Shown here: piece by piece, positions 1 to 8,423 of the stretch | Layout: each line of letters opens with the position of its first letter | Position numbering within the stretch: the first letter of the stretch is position 1 | Assembly (NCBI RefSeq): GCF_025200715.1 | Contig: NZ_CP104144.1 | Span: 1,798,001 to 1,862,000 of the forward strand | Origin: Rhizobium sullae | GTDB taxonomy: Bacteria > Pseudomonadota > Alphaproteobacteria > Rhizobiales > Rhizobiaceae | Direction of reading: 5' to 3' | Length of the DNA stretch: 64,000 bases | Position numbers and translations under genes: made by a program | Notes under the pieces: generated by a model | Database searches by the model: none | The model's input: the letters and a program-made list of their open reading frames with translations, nothing else | Told to the model about the DNA's origin: nothing

Positions 1-137
1 CGGGCTGCTCTGCCCGGGGGATCCAGGTTGATTCCGCCTCATTCTTTATCGTCGGGCTGTCTGAATTCTGCATGGTAAACTCCCTCGTATGGAACAATCA
101 ATTCTACGGCTGCGCATGCGTCTGTCTGAACATGAGT

Positions 138-692
138 TCATTGCGAACACATCGAGAGCGCCACCTTCAATTCCAGCTCCCGGATTTTGCGGTCCTTCTC
201 GGACACTTCCTTGATCATCTGCTCCATGCGGGCGTCCGGCGCGCGCGATATCTCCCAGAATGTCACGGTGAAAATCACAGGTACGGTGGCGGCAGTTCTA
301 TCGTCGATAGCTGCCAGTTGATCTGACTGCTGCGATGGACTTTCCGTCGCGACACGGCCCCAAAGCTTGAGAGTGCAACCGGCGCCTGTATCGCAGCGAA
401 CGAAGGCTTCCACCGCCGCTTCGCGTCGGACAACGGTGCGGCGAAACGCCGTGCTTTCGACGTGTATGCGAAACGTGGATCCATCGATGACATGGGGAAG
501 CATCGCAACACTCGACACGGTCTCGAACACAATCCCGGGGCGTATCCGGGAATAATCGATCGCCAACTCCCGATGCGCCTGAACCAGATGAGCAATGCTC
601 GGAGTGATCGCCTGCCCCCAGACGGCCGCGCCTTCTCCGAAATGATGAACAATAGCATGGCCGATGTTTGGACATGTAATTGACTGCAGCAT
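138..692 (-). CDS. hypothetical protein with C-terminal coiled coil
   Basis: This 184-residue protein belongs to no family I recognise. It begins MLQSITCPN, and the ATG is preceded by AAAGGA at a spacing of 8 nt, which supports the start. Residues about 20-150 look like a mixed alpha/beta globular domain. The last 30 residues (around EQMIKEVSEKDRKIRELELK) form a charged heptad-like helix, probably a coiled coil. There is no signal peptide or membrane segment. It lies 133 nt downstream of the hydrolase gene on the same strand and could be co-transcribed with it. No function is proposed. Confidence 0.6.
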   Translation of the reverse strand: MLQSITCPNIGHAIVHHFGEGAAVWGQAITPSIAHLVQAHRELAIDYSRIRPGIVFETVSSVAMLPHVIDGSTFRIHVESTAFRRTVVRREAAVEAFVRCDTGAGCTLKLWGRVATESPSQQSDQLAAIDDRTAATVPVIFTVTFWEISRAPDARMEQMIKEVSEKDRKIRELELKVALSMCSQ

Positions 693-825
693 GAGGGTGT
701 TCCTTTGTAATCCTCGAACGATCCGTCAGCATCGCGTCGGATCAGGTTTCGCGACCTTGCTGCCTGCTAATTCGTGGGAATGCAGGCGGTTGTTACAAAG
801 GATCTTCGTTTTTTTGCAGCCCGGT

Positions 826-1635
826 TCATTTGGGAAAGCCCACCGCTGTCAGGCCAGCATCAAGCATATCGGCCCGTGCCTCATGGCCGTCGTTATGGAT
901 GCACATGACACTGTCGCCCCGAATGCAGTCCGGGACATCGTCGCACTCGATGCTATCCAGCGTGACTTTCTTCGCAGCCTTCATGTCGCATTTGGCGCGC
1001 TCACGCAGAATGGCCAAGCTTTTGAGCGCATCGCCTTGATGGAATTTGGTGCCAATCGCCCGACCGGCGAGCGGAAATGTCTGATCCGCGGTCCCATGAA
1101 AATGTACCATTGGAGGAAGATCGGCGACGCAGTCATCCGGTTTTGGAAGAGGATTCCAGAACACGCCGGAGAAAGTCACCATCGCCGCGGCTTTCTCCCC
1201 CTGCTGGCAGGCGGTGTACCAAGCCATCGATGCGCCGATGGAAAAACCACCGATCACCGTCCGGTCCGGGGTAAAACCGTAGCGTTGCCGCAGGTCATCA
1301 AAGACATTCGCGATGAACGCCATTTCATCGCGACCCTGGCTGGGGCCGTGTGGAAAAGACCACCTCCCCTCGATGCCATCGACGGCTACATAGGCCAGAT
1401 GATGCGCGAGCGTCATCTCGATCAGGGAGCGTTGCTGCATCTGCAACCTAGCGGAGCTTTTGAAACCATGGAAATAGACAAAGACGCCGCGAATGTCGCC
1501 ATCTTGCGGCAACTCGATCCGATAGTTTCCGTCCTTGACCGTACAAGCAGTCTGCGCTCCGCAGAGCATTGCGGAAGAAACAGTAAGAGGCATGACGGCG
1601 ATGAGGAGGAGAGCAGCGAGCGGGCATGTGCGCAT
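826..1635 (-). CDS. secreted alpha/beta hydrolase (LpqC/feruloyl esterase-PHB depolymerase type)
   Basis: The 269-residue protein has an N-terminal signal peptide (MRTCPLAALLLIAVMPLTVSSA), so it is probably periplasmic or secreted. The core shows an alpha/beta hydrolase fold: a GVFVYFHGF oxyanion-type strand, the nucleophile elbow GGFSIGAS (serine in G-x-S-x-G) and a late histidine in HFHGTADQTFP/IHNDGHE. These features fit the LpqC/poly(3-hydroxybutyrate) depolymerase-like esterase group. The substrate cannot be read from the sequence. The open frame extends 85 codons upstream of the chosen ATG, but only this start gives a clean signal peptide. Confidence 0.75.
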   Translation of the reverse strand: MRTCPLAALLLIAVMPLTVSSAMLCGAQTACTVKDGNYRIELPQDGDIRGVFVYFHGFKSSARLQMQQRSLIEMTLAHHLAYVAVDGIEGRWSFPHGPSQGRDEMAFIANVFDDLRQRYGFTPDRTVIGGFSIGASMAWYTACQQGEKAAAMVTFSGVFWNPLPKPDDCVADLPPMVHFHGTADQTFPLAGRAIGTKFHQGDALKSLAILRERAKCDMKAAKKVTLDSIECDDVPDCIRGDSVMCIHNDGHEARADMLDAGLTAVGFPK

Positions 1636-1886
1636 GAAGGTATCACCGGTGCTTATAATGAGAAGTCTGTCAGAGTCCTGATGAGTGGCGAGCAGTTTGC
1701 GCAAGACATGTGCAATAGCGTGCGGGACCGCGTCTTCACGTCTGGTGTGTTGTGCCGACGCTGCAGGGAAAGTCTGGATCTCAGGTGCAGATCGTCGGCG
1801 TAAGCGCGCCCACGCCCCTGGCTTGTCGACGCAGGTTTCGTCGAAGAGCGGCTCTCGTCCAATGGCGACAGGTCCGACCTGCCAGG

Positions 1887-2378
1887 TCAAGCATTGCTTT
1901 TGCCGTCAGGCAGGTCAATGCCGATCGCAGCCTGATCCTCGATACTGCCATTCCGGAAACCATAGACGGCCGCGGTTCGGACGAAATGAGCGAGCCGGTC
2001 CAGCGAGACATCTGCGCTGTCTTGAGAAGCACTAACCGTTCCGAGGAAGTTCGCCATGCGCGATGTGGTTACCAGTACCAGCGAAACCTCATCCGGGCCA
2101 TCATTTCTCATTGCGTGCGGTTCGTTCGGAGCAACTTCTATAATTTCACCCAGCCCATACGTCTGCCAGCTTCCTTCGAGCCATGCAGTAAATCTTCCTT
2201 TGACGATTACCATCGTTTCCCGGTCGCCGTGCCTATGAAGCGGTACGACCGTACCCGATGGCGCGATACTTCGGATGACGACGTAATCTTTCCGGTTTCG
2301 AGCCGAGAGGTCGACAAGCGGCCCCATGATATCGCGCATTTGCGCTCGCTGCCCCTCGAAAGTCGCGGATCTTGTCAT
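1887..2378 (-). CDS. cupin-domain protein
   Basis: The 163-residue protein has a single cupin beta-barrel. The first motif is PLHRHGDRETMVIVKGRFTA (residues about 47-66) and the second centres on IIEVAPNEPHAMRN (about 78-92). The His/Glu pattern would bind one metal ion. The start at MTRSATFEG is fixed by AAGGAG with an 8-nt spacer. It lies upstream of the hydrolase on the same strand, so the two may form one transcript. The specific reaction or ligand is unknown; many such small cupins are isomerases, dioxygenases or sensors. Confidence 0.72.
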   Translation of the reverse strand: MTRSATFEGQRAQMRDIMGPLVDLSARNRKDYVVIRSIAPSGTVVPLHRHGDRETMVIVKGRFTAWLEGSWQTYGLGEIIEVAPNEPHAMRNDGPDEVSLVLVTTSRMANFLGTVSASQDSADVSLDRLAHFVRTAAVYGFRNGSIEDQAAIGIDLPDGKSNA

Positions 2379-2742
2379 CGAATACACTCCTTTATGCAAG
2401 TAAGGACGCTTCGAAGTGTTCTACCGAGCGCAGCGTGATTGGTGCCCATAAATTGTTCCTCAAGTTTGGTGGCCCTGCGCGCGGAAACCAGAAACGTTCC
2501 GGCCGCGCGGTGACCGGGAAGGAGGTGGGAAGTCCGTGTCACAGCAGGTATTTCGCGCGCGGGTCGCTGATCGTTACATCGGACGGCAAAAAAATGTCAC
2601 CTTGTCCTGTGTGAATTCCGTCCACGTCGCTTTCGTCTCCGCCCTCGGCCAATCGGCTACGCGTTCCTTGCCGTGACCGCTTCTGAGTTCAGCCATTCGC
2701 GAAGTTCTGACCCGTTAGGAAAGGCGGACGCAGTGTCGGTGA
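2379..2742. other. gene-free stretch
   Basis: Between the cupin start and the ccdA-like fragment I see no credible reading frame on either strand. The short frames here overlap each other and show no recognisable motif. The stretch probably holds the cupin promoter and the missing, eroded N-terminal part of the ccdA-like gene. Confidence 0.4.
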
Positions 2743-3138
2743 CGCCTTGGCGGTTTTGCCGCAACGGGGCTGAAGGGCCAGTTCGCTCTTGGCCTTTTGC
2801 TTGGTGCAGTCTGGGGTCCCTGCGTCGGCCCGAGGCGTGGCGCTGCCTCGGTTCTCGCGGCACAGGGGAAAGATCTCGGGCAGGTGGCGAGCGTGATGAC
2901 CGCTTTCGGCATAGGGGCCGCCGCCCCCCCCCTGCTCCTCCTGGGTCTCGCATCCCGGGAGGTCATGATCCGCTGGCGGGACAAGTTGCTGCGTGCAGGT
3001 CAAGGCGGCAAGGCGGTGCTCGGTGGTCTGCTCTTCGTTATCGGACTTCTGATCCTGACTGGCCTCGACAAGCGGCTGGAACCTCTTTTGGTGGAGGTCT
3101 CTCCTGCGTGGCTCACGCAGCTCACGACACGCTTTTGA
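2743..3138 (+). pseudogene. CcdA/DsbD-type thiol-disulfide transporter, C-terminal fragment
   Basis: The frame downstream of a TGA at 2740 reads GLKGQFALGLLLGAVWGPCVGP, then GAASVLAAQG, two further hydrophobic helices and an end at about residue 130. This is the C-terminal half of the CcdA family, membrane proteins that pass reducing equivalents across the inner membrane for cytochrome c maturation or thiol repair. The first three helices and the first conserved cysteine are missing. The usual GPTLGAA signature is GPRRGAA here. No start codon with a convincing ribosome site is present. I take it for a decayed fragment. Confidence 0.6.
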
Positions 3139-3312
3139 TCGATAGGGGGCGGGGCAGGAAACAAATAAGCGAGATGGCCGATTATCAGTGGCCGGGCAGT
3201 CTTTCGATTCCGCACGACTCGCTCCCGCAAGCGTCTCGGAAATCCTCTGTTCCTCCATCCGATGGGCTGAAAATCCTGCCATAGGCGGGAGGCTCTCCCA
3301 ACTCAAGATACA

Positions 3313-3777
3313 TCACCGCTTCGCAGCTGCATCGGTGATTGCGTTGAGGGCGGTCGTCATCTTGTCCATGATGTCCCGCTTGTTCTCGATCCCGTGAGTG
3401 TCAGCGATCCGCGACGGCGGCCAATACCCGATCTGCACCTTGTTGCTTGCATCTTGCCAGACCAAGACGCGTAGAGGCAGATCAAGCCCCGCTGTCTGCC
3501 GGCCTTCCATCAGCGGCGTCCCAAGAATCGGATTGCCAAAGATGAGCACTGTCGTCGGCCGCAATTTGAACCCGCTTGCATTGGCGGCGGCGGCATGATC
3601 GACAATAGCGACGATTTTGGCACCGCGCTTTTCAATCTCGGCCTGGAGATGTCGTACCGTTGTTGCGAAATCGACCGCGCTTTCCTTCACGATTAAATCC
3701 GGGCTTTCGGCGTGAGCAGCCTGGTTAGCGACTGTCATGATGATCATCGCGGCCGTGGCAACAAGCGCTCGAAACAT
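3313..3777 (-). CDS. periplasmic DUF302 protein
   Basis: The 154-residue protein carries a cleavable signal peptide (MFRALVATAAMIIMTVANQAAHA) and one DUF302 domain, recognised by TVRHLQAEIEKRGAKIVAIVDHAAAA and by TTVLIFGNPILGTPLM near residues 85-100. DUF302 proteins are small and their function is unsettled. The start is set by AAGGAGG six nt before the ATG. It is transcribed away from the DUF3047 gene, and a palindrome at 3873-3898 shared with two other genes lies in the divergent spacer, suggesting TetR control. Confidence 0.8.
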   Translation of the reverse strand: MFRALVATAAMIIMTVANQAAHAESPDLIVKESAVDFATTVRHLQAEIEKRGAKIVAIVDHAAAANASGFKLRPTTVLIFGNPILGTPLMEGRQTAGLDLPLRVLVWQDASNKVQIGYWPPSRIADTHGIENKRDIMDKMTTALNAITDAAAKR

Positions 3778-3872
3778 TCCATCCCTCCTTGGTCCGATCT
3801 TAACGTCGAACCCGATCAAGTTTCCCGCCTCGGTGAACACAATCACGCGAACTTCGGGCAGAGAATATTGTG

Positions 3873-3898
3873 CATATTAGAACATATGATCTAAAAAA
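3873..3898. promoter_or_regulatory. TetR-type operator, site C (imperfect palindrome)
   Basis: The core is TTAGA-A-CATATG-A-TCTAA, an almost perfect inverted repeat. It aligns without gaps to the palindromes at 6557-6582 and 8364-8389, sharing TTAGA, a C two bases later, and TGATCTAAAA. It lies between the DUF302 and DUF3047 genes. I infer that it binds the TetR protein encoded at 5910-6500. Confidence 0.55.
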
Positions 3899-3976
3899 TC
3901 ATGCCCTCGTTTCCATAAGGCCGGCGACGAAGCCCTCTGGGGGCGCAGTTACGGATCCTTTCAATGATCGGAAACT

Positions 3977-4795
3977 ATGAGCTTGTTTCAGATGTTCGCG
4001 CGCCATTGTCGAGTTTTTGGGAGCCATTGCGCAAGCGACGGCTTTAAGAAGCAATGCGGCTTTCCCGACGCCGATTCCCATATAACTACTAAAGGATCGA
4101 GCGGCCAATGGCTGAAGCGGCCTGACGTCTTAGCTCAGGCCCTGAAAGGCTTGGGCGTTGCTCTCTCCCTTTTTTTCGTGAGCCCTGCCATGCCGCAATC
4201 GGCGAATGGCGACATTCATGTTGGCCGCTTTTCCCAAGGTTCGCTGTCAAGCTGGAGCAGCCGCTCATTCAAAGGCGAAACCAAGTATGAATTCGTCAAG
4301 GATCCCGATTTGGGTTCAACTGTCCTCGCCGCCACGGCTGACGCCGGGGCTTCGGGCCGCTACAGAAAGATAAAGATCGATCTCACCAAGACGCCGTTTT
4401 TGAACTGGTCGTGGAAGGTGACGCAAATCTTTCCGGACGTTGACGAGAATGTGAAGTCCGGGGACGACTTTCCGGCTCGCATCTATGTGGTGATCGAGCG
4501 TGGCCTTCTTGGGACGCGGTCACTCGCTCTCAACTATGTGTGGGCCAGTCGACATCGTGTGGGAAGTGAATGGCCGAGCCCCTACACCACTCAGGTTCTG
4601 TTAATGGCGACCGACAGCGGCACACAAGGGCTCGGATCGTGGGTTCGCCATAAGCGTAACCTCAGAGAAGACCTGAAGGGGGCATTCCGCGAAGACATCA
4701 CGGAGATCGACGCCGTTGCAATTATGACGGATGCCGACGATCACAAGGGACGCGCACAGACCTATTACGGCGACATCTGGTTCAGTGCCGAATGA
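3977..4795 (+). CDS. DUF3047 protein, probably exported; start region disturbed
   Basis: From about residue 75 the protein matches the DUF3047 pattern, with VGRFSQGSL...WSSRSFKGET, FLNWSWKV near the centre, ARIYVVIERG and a C-terminal AIMTDADDHKGRAQTYYGDIWF. The first 45 residues from ATG 3977 look artificial. A good ribosome site (AAAGGA, 4091) leads to an ATG at 4108 that is out of frame by one base. Removing one G there would give MLKRPDVLAQALKGLG, a normal signal peptide. The gene may therefore carry a one-base insertion, or the base may be a sequencing error. Its last 31 nt overlap the convergent oxidoreductase gene. Confidence 0.65.
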   Translation: MSLFQMFARHCRVFGSHCASDGFKKQCGFPDADSHITTKGSSGQWLKRPDVLAQALKGLGVALSLFFVSPAMPQSANGDIHVGRFSQGSLSSWSSRSFKGETKYEFVKDPDLGSTVLAATADAGASGRYRKIKIDLTKTPFLNWSWKVTQIFPDVDENVKSGDDFPARIYVVIERGLLGTRSLALNYVWASRHRVGSEWPSPYTTQVLLMATDSGTQGLGSWVRHKRNLREDLKGAFREDITEIDAVAIMTDADDHKGRAQTYYGDIWFSAE

Positions 4796-5913
4796 TGGGT
4801 AGTTTTGCTACCCGGTCGGTAGCCATCGACGAAGCGCTGATCGATCCAGCGCTTGAGCCAAAGAGCAGGTGGGCCTTTGAACCATACGGGGCCGCGGATC
4901 ATCACTGCCGATCTATGCCCGAGCCCGATAATGGCGAGGAACCGTCGTTGCGGCACAAATGGAATCGGCGGCGTGCCCGACAGGGCGGCGGCGAGATTGG
5001 CGAACAGGATGGGCGCCTGCCGCACGGCATAGACACCAGCACGCGGCAGAGAACGCCCGTCAAATGCCACGCAGTCGCCGACGGCAAAGACAGAGGTATC
5101 CCCAGCAGATCTAAGGAAGCGATCCACGATCAATGCCCCGTCACCGTCGACTGGGAGGCCAAGCCTGGCCGTAAGGTCGGGGGGCATCAGGCCCGTGGCA
5201 TTGATGATGATATCGCAGTCCTGGGGCGTTCCACCATCGAGCAAGACGCCGCATTCCTTGATCGAAGTGACCGCGACCGGCCACCGGACGTCGATGTTGG
5301 CCGTACGAAGGTGACGCAAGAGCGCCGCTGCGGCACCGCGCGGAATGCGCCTTAGCGGCTCGGAACGGCTGTAGACCGTGATATCCATGCAGTGCCCATG
5401 CCGGTCGGACAGGGCACGAAGGTTGGCGGCAATCTCGATGCCGGTCACGCCGCCGCCGACCACTGCGACGCGAAGCGGATCGGTGTCGGCGCCGCGCCAA
5501 TATTCCTCGATCCGTTGTCGAAGCTCAACGAGGGAGCGAACCGGTTTCACGGCGTAGACAGATTGTCCCATCCCGGGCAACGGCGGCGGCACGCTTCCCA
5601 GATTGAGCGAGAGGAGGTCGGCTCCGATCCGTCGCCCTCCTTCGAGCACCACCTCTCGCGCACTGCGGTCGAGTGCGATCATCGTACCACGATGAAGCGT
5701 TGCGCCAGTGCCGTTTACCAGCGCACTGACGTTGACATGATCCGCTTCTGGCGGGAAAAGCCCGCCGAGCATTCCGGTCGCCATGCCAGAGTACCAGAAG
5801 TCGTCCTGCGCGACGACGGTGACCTCAGCTCCTAAGCGTACGAGCGCGCCAATATTCTTCAAGATATGGAGATGGGCGTGGCCCGCCCCTACGAGTACGA
5901 TGCGCTTGCTCAC
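4765..5913 (-). CDS. FAD-dependent pyridine nucleotide-disulfide-family oxidoreductase (NDH-2-like)
   Basis: The 382-residue protein has two Rossmann folds: the FAD-binding VLVGAGHAHLHIL at residues about 6-18 and the NAD(P)H-binding VAVVGGGVTGIEIA near 150. A second FAD motif, TSVFAVGDCVAF, lies near 290. There is no redox-active CxxxxC pair. It resembles type II NADH dehydrogenases and the oxidoreductase domain attached to some SelD proteins. The electron acceptor is unknown. The first four bases overlap the tetR gene upstream (ATGA), so the two are translationally coupled and share control by the putative operator at 6557. Confidence 0.78.
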   Translation of the reverse strand: MSKRIVLVGAGHAHLHILKNIGALVRLGAEVTVVAQDDFWYSGMATGMLGGLFPPEADHVNVSALVNGTGATLHRGTMIALDRSAREVVLEGGRRIGADLLSLNLGSVPPPLPGMGQSVYAVKPVRSLVELRQRIEEYWRGADTDPLRVAVVGGGVTGIEIAANLRALSDRHGHCMDITVYSRSEPLRRIPRGAAAALLRHLRTANIDVRWPVAVTSIKECGVLLDGGTPQDCDIIINATGLMPPDLTARLGLPVDGDGALIVDRFLRSAGDTSVFAVGDCVAFDGRSLPRAGVYAVRQAPILFANLAAALSGTPPIPFVPQRRFLAIIGLGHRSAVMIRGPVWFKGPPALWLKRWIDQRFVDGYRPGSKTTHHSALNQMSP

Positions 5914-6500
5914 GGGGCCTGCCAGCGTTCAACCATGGCGACCGCCGACCGGGCGATGCTGCGAAGCCGGTCTTGATCTCCACCCGCTCGCGCCAAGACC
6001 CGAAGCGTGATGACGGCAGATAAGATCAGACGGGCTGTCGCGCGCGCGTCTCTCGATTGCTGATGGTTCGGGCTTGCAGGAAGGCGTGCCAGCGCGCGAT
6101 AGAAGCCGTCCTCGATTTCGCGCAGGCTTTCCTCAATCAGCTCAGCAAGTTCCGGATCCCAGGGTGCCACCTCCATCGCCGCATTGACGAGAAGGCAGCC
6201 ACGACGGTCTTCTAGCGAAGCCTCTATGAGACGGTCGAAAAACGTTCGGATCCCGCTGATCGGGTCATCGCTGGCATCAAGCTCCGCGACCCGTCGCCGC
6301 GCATAGGTGTCGAGGTAAGTTTCCAGACAGCGCTTGAACAGGGAACGCTTGTCGCCAAAAGAATTGTAAAGGCTGGCGCCGGTGATCGACATCGCGCTCG
6401 CTAAATCCCGCACAGATGTCGCCTCATAGCCGCGACGCCAGAACTGGTCCATTGCCGCAGCCAACACTGTCGGCTGATCAAATGCTCGCGGTCGTGCCAT
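5910..6500 (-). CDS. TetR/AcrR-family transcriptional regulator
   Basis: The 196-residue repressor begins MARPRAFDQPTVLAAAMDQFWRRGY. Its helix-turn-helix spans residues about 25-50 (TSVRDLASAMSITGASLYNSFGDKRSLF), the canonical TetR N-terminal domain. The C-terminal part contains the RRGCLLVNAAMEV element common in the AcrR/TetR C-like group. The gene leads an operon with the FAD oxidoreductase. A palindrome at 6557-6582 lies 57 nt upstream of its start and recurs before two other loci, so autoregulation and a small local regulon are likely. The inducer is unknown. Confidence 0.88.
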   Translation of the reverse strand: MARPRAFDQPTVLAAAMDQFWRRGYEATSVRDLASAMSITGASLYNSFGDKRSLFKRCLETYLDTYARRRVAELDASDDPISGIRTFFDRLIEASLEDRRGCLLVNAAMEVAPWDPELAELIEESLREIEDGFYRALARLPASPNHQQSRDARATARLILSAVITLRVLARAGGDQDRLRSIARSAVAMVERWQAP

Positions 6501-6556
6501 CTGATTTTCTCCCGACCCACTTCATTTTTCCAGTCCCGGCCAGATTGTGATCCAAT

Positions 6557-6582
6557 AGTTTTAGATCGGTTGATACAAAACG
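6557..6582. promoter_or_regulatory. TetR-type operator, site B
   Basis: The sequence AGTTTTAGATC, four bases, then GATACAAAACG is an inverted repeat that differs from site A (8364) at only four positions. It sits in the 268-nt spacer between the divergent tetR and cyclase genes and could control both. Confidence 0.65.
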
Positions 6583-6768
6583 CAACGGTTTCTCGACTGC
6601 CGCAGCCTAAACTGGCCTCGGATTCATTCTGAGCCGTGAATCCATGCGGGGAGGCGATGTAACCCCGGACACTCTTCCGCAACGGGGCTCTGTAACTTTT
6701 GACCCCATCGAAGCGAATTACAATATGGTCGCTGTAATCGGCGGCGTGACCAACGAGAGAGTCCAAGC

Positions 6769-8160
6769 ATGCGTGGAATGTACCATCGGATGCGCTCGGT
6801 GATATTGAGGTGCTGGTTGGTGATCATTGATGCATTGATCGGAACGGCGACGCCTGGTTTTGTTTCCGCGAGAATTCAGTCTGCCATCGCTCGGGAGCAG
6901 CAGAACGGCGAAATTCTGATTGGTTGGGTCCAGGCGGCAATTATTCTCGTTTGGGGCTTGCTATACGCGGTTTCGCGCAAGACGTTTCCAGCGGATGCCT
7001 CATTCGAGCCGGTACCCTGGACACTTGCTTTCTATGCGATCTTCCTTTCTGTCCGGCTTTGGCTCGCCTACGAGCGCCGATCCGGCGACTGGTTGGTCGC
7101 GATTTCAATTATTGTCGACATCGCCGTTCTGATGCTTCTGATCTGGAGCTTTCACATTCAATATAGGCAGCCGCCGGCCTTTTACCTTAAAGCACCGACG
7201 CTTCTTTACATTTTCATCTTCATCACTCTGCGGGCGTTGCGTTTTGAGGCGCGCTGGATCTTGTTGGCGGGATCGGCAGGCGCTGTCGGCTGGTTGCTCC
7301 TTGTGTTGTATGCGATCACAAACGAGGGAGGCAAAGGTCCGATAACCCACGACTACGTGCTGTACATGACGTCTCCGACCGTGCTGCTGGGGGCCGAGTT
7401 CGACAAGATCATTTCAATTCTAATGGTGACGATCGTCCTCGCCGTTGTATTGCAGCGCGCGCGTAGGCTCTTGGAGCGCGCTGCGATCGATCATGCAACA
7501 GCAGCTGAGCTTTCTCGCTTCGTCGCTGCTGACGTGGCGGAAACGATCCGTGGAGCCGAGACGTCGATCCAGCCCGGGCAGGCGGAAATTCGGCCGGCGG
7601 CAGCTGTGTTCATTGATCTACGCGGCTTCACAGCTCTTTCCCATCAACTCCCGCCGGCGGAGCTGATGAGCCTTCTGGGTGACTATCAGAGGCGGGTAAT
7701 ACCGTTGGTGCAGTCGCATCGCGGATCGATCGACAAGTTTTTAGGTGATGGGATTCTGGCGACCTTCGGGGCGGTCCTTCGTAGCGAGACGTACGCGGCG
7801 GATGCGCTGCGAGCTATCGATGTAATTGTCTATGACCTCAACGAGTGGCGATCGCAGCGTCGAGCGGCCGGCTTGGCGGCGCCCGCCATAAGCGTTTCGC
7901 TGGCGACAGGCGACGTGCTTTTTGGCGCCATTGGGGACGAGACGCGCCTCGAATACACCGTTATCGGTGATGCGGTGAACACGGCGGCCAAGCTCGAAAA
8001 ACACACAAGGGTGGAGCAGGTAACTGCTCTGACTGACTTGGCAACCTCCAAGCTGGCACTTGCCCAAGGATATTCCGCACCGCGGTCGCGGGAAATTCGC
8101 AAACACCGCCGCATCAACGGCATCGAGCGTCCCCTGGATCTCGTCGTGATTGCAAAATGA
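6769..8160 (+). CDS. membrane-bound class III adenylate/guanylate cyclase
   Basis: The 463-residue protein has about six hydrophobic segments between residues 50 and 230, then a class III cyclase catalytic domain (about 275-460). The two metal-binding aspartates are in FIDLRGFT (D283) and DKFLGDGI (D327). The transition-state motif reads VIGDAVNTAAKLE, so asparagine N404 is present, but the usual arginine four residues later is lysine K408. The likely product is cAMP, made in response to a membrane signal. It is divergent from the TetR gene with the palindrome at 6557 between them. The start ATG at 6769 lacks a strong ribosome site, so an internal start remains possible. Confidence 0.82.
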   Translation: MRGMYHRMRSVILRCWLVIIDALIGTATPGFVSARIQSAIAREQQNGEILIGWVQAAIILVWGLLYAVSRKTFPADASFEPVPWTLAFYAIFLSVRLWLAYERRSGDWLVAISIIVDIAVLMLLIWSFHIQYRQPPAFYLKAPTLLYIFIFITLRALRFEARWILLAGSAGAVGWLLLVLYAITNEGGKGPITHDYVLYMTSPTVLLGAEFDKIISILMVTIVLAVVLQRARRLLERAAIDHATAAELSRFVAADVAETIRGAETSIQPGQAEIRPAAAVFIDLRGFTALSHQLPPAELMSLLGDYQRRVIPLVQSHRGSIDKFLGDGILATFGAVLRSETYAADALRAIDVIVYDLNEWRSQRRAAGLAAPAISVSLATGDVLFGAIGDETRLEYTVIGDAVNTAAKLEKHTRVEQVTALTDLATSKLALAQGYSAPRSREIRKHRRINGIERPLDLVVIAK

Positions 8161-8363
8161 CGTGCTGAACTCTGGTCCGATAGATCTAGGGACGAACGTG
8201 CATATGCACCTACCAAAACATCACGTCTCACCAGCGGGATCGGGCTTTTTATCCATCGGTGGCGGCGCAGAAATTACGACCCTTGGTTGATTGGCACTGC
8301 GGCAGGCAATCACAATGGCGCGATCACAAGACTCTCGGCTTGCCAAGTAACTCTGACATCGTC

Positions 8364-8389
8364 AGTTTTAGATCGAATGATCTAAAACT
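8364..8389. promoter_or_regulatory. TetR-type operator, site A (perfect palindrome)
   Basis: The arms AGTTTTAGATC and GATCTAAAACT are exact inverted repeats of 11 bp around a four-base centre. The site is 35 nt upstream of the peroxiredoxin-like gene's start, where a repressor would block transcription. It is the best of three matching sites (3873, 6557, 8364). Confidence 0.7.
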
Positions 8390-8423
8390 GCTAATACGAC
8401 TGTTGAAACGAAGGAGCCGTACG

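Noticed and set aside
664..1803. A 379-codon plus-strand frame opposite the hydrolase
   Set aside because: The minus strand has the signal peptide and G-x-S-x-G nucleophile; the plus frame resembles nothing and spans the gene's end.
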